Program-made: the position numbers and the translations under genes
Part shown: one piece after another, positions 6,855 to 7,463 of the stretch
Numbering within the stretch: the first letter of the stretch is position 1
How the letters are laid out: each line of letters opens with the position of its first letter
The notes under the pieces: generated by a model
Told to the model about the DNA's origin: nothing
Seen by the model: only the letters and a program-made list of their open reading frames with translations
Database searches by the model: none
NCBI GenBank assembly: GCA_947483455.1
Contig: CANKNK010000080.1
Span: 1-7,463 of the forward strand
DNA: 7,463 nt
Origin: Comamonadaceae bacterium
Lineage (GTDB): Bacteria; Pseudomonadota; Gammaproteobacteria; Burkholderiales; Burkholderiaceae_C
Direction: 5' to 3'

Positions 6855-6860
6855 CCTCCT
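6855..6860 (-). promoter_or_regulatory. Consensus Shine-Dalgarno fixing a TTG start
   Basis: CCTCCT on the plus strand reads AGGAGG on the minus strand, the full anti-16S complement. It lies 8 bases before the TTG at 6846-6844, which decides that rare start codon for the small membrane protein. It falls in the short gap after the fabF stop. Confidence 0.85.
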
Positions 6861-6877
6861 AATCACCGGGACGGTGC

Positions 6878-7463
6878 CTAAGCGCGCTTGAACACCAATG
6901 CGCCGTTGGTGCCGCCAAAGCCGAAGTTATTTTTCAAAGCCGCCCGAATCGGCATGTCGCGCGCTTCGTTGGCGCAGTAGTCCAGGTCGCATTCCGGGTC
7001 CTGGTTGAACAAATTAATGGTCGGCGGGCACTTCTGGTGGTACAGAGCCAGCACGGTAAATACCGACTCCAGGCCACCAGCACCACCCAGCAAATGCCCG
7101 GTCATGGATTTGGTGGAACTGACCACGATGCGCTTGGCGTGTTCGCCCAAGGCTGCCTTGATCGCGTTGGTTTCATTGATATCCCCCAAGGGCGTGGACG
7201 TGCCATGCGCATTGAGGTAATCGATGTCTTCCGGATTGAGCGCCGCGTTACGCAAGGCACTGAGCATGGCACGGCGCGGGCCATCCATATTGGGCGCTGT
7301 CATGTGGCCCGCGTCGGCACTCATGCCAAAGCCTGCCAACTCGGCGTAGATGCGGGCGCCGCGCGCTTTGGCGTGTTCGTATTCTTCCAAAACCATCATG
7401 CCGCCACCCTCACCCAGCACGAAACCATCGCGGTCTTTGTCCCAGGGGCGCGAAGCCGTGGCC
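6878..7463 (-). CDS. fabF: Beta-ketoacyl-ACP synthase II (5' part cut by window edge)
   Basis: FabF condenses malonyl-ACP with acyl-ACP in cytoplasmic fatty acid elongation and, in E. coli, tunes unsaturated chain length with temperature. The frame is open to base 7463. About 194 C-terminal residues are visible, beginning [19 protein letters not shown], roughly the last half of a 410-residue enzyme. Active-site features are the first catalytic His in [11 protein letters not shown] (codon near 7207-7205), the conserved Lys in SSTKSMTGH, and the second catalytic His in [10 protein letters not shown]. The glycine loop [10 protein letters not shown] is close to the C-terminus. The catalytic Cys lies outside the window. 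It ends with TAG at 6880-6878. The small membrane protein gene follows within 31 bp, suggesting shared transcription. Confidence 0.97.
   Translation of the reverse strand, partial: ATASRPWDKDRDGFVLGEGGGMMVLEEYEHAKARGARIYAELAGFGMSADAGHMTAPNMDGPRRAMLSALRNAALNPEDIDYLNAHGTSTPLGDINETNAIKAALGEHAKRIVVSSTKSMTGHLLGGAGGLESVFTVLALYHQKCPPTINLFNQDPECDLDYCANEARDMPIRAALKNNFGFGGTNGALVFKRA

Overview
This is a compact, all-minus-strand stretch of a betaproteobacterial chromosome, most likely Burkholderiales and close to Comamonadaceae. The evidence is gene order (fabF ... mucD/degP - lepA - lepB - rnc - era), the character of the LepA, LepB, Era and FabF sequences, and moderately high GC in the genes (my rough estimate is high-50s percent). 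Genus cannot be fixed from the sequence alone.

In transcription order, from high to low coordinates: (1) 7463-6878 is the C-terminal half of fabF, cut by the window edge. (2) 6846-6388 is a small two-helix membrane protein resembling the YgfX/CptA group, with a TTG start and an excellent Shine-Dalgarno sequence. (3) 6387-6233 is a gap with a terminator-like hairpin and T8 run ending 22 bases before the preferred protease start. (4) 6232-4760 is a periplasmic HtrA/Deg serine protease with two PDZ domains. (5) 4759-4285 is the only long gene-free stretch (475 bp). It is AT-rich and holds three consensus DnaA boxes within 45 bp, a perfect dyad, an 80-bp block of about 27% GC, and a strong minus-strand intrinsic terminator. 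(6) 4284-751 carries lepA, lepB and rnc, tightly packed, and era follows from 761 to beyond base 1. lepA/lepB overlap by one base (TGATG) and rnc/era overlap by 11 bp, as expected for an operon with translational coupling.

The genes are housekeeping: fatty acid elongation (FabF), envelope quality control (MucD/DegP), translation fidelity or biogenesis (LepA), protein export (LepB), and rRNA processing and small-subunit assembly (RNase III, Era). None shows a frameshift or a missing catalytic residue in the visible part.

The unusual content is between genes and in what is absent. The rpoE-rseA-rseB module commonly found between fabF and mucD in Betaproteobacteria is not here. The mucD-lepA gap carries an origin-like DnaA-box cluster far from any visible dnaA locus. 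Terminator-like hairpins sit just before both mucD and lepA. I saw no tRNA or rRNA gene, CRISPR array, insertion sequence or phage gene.
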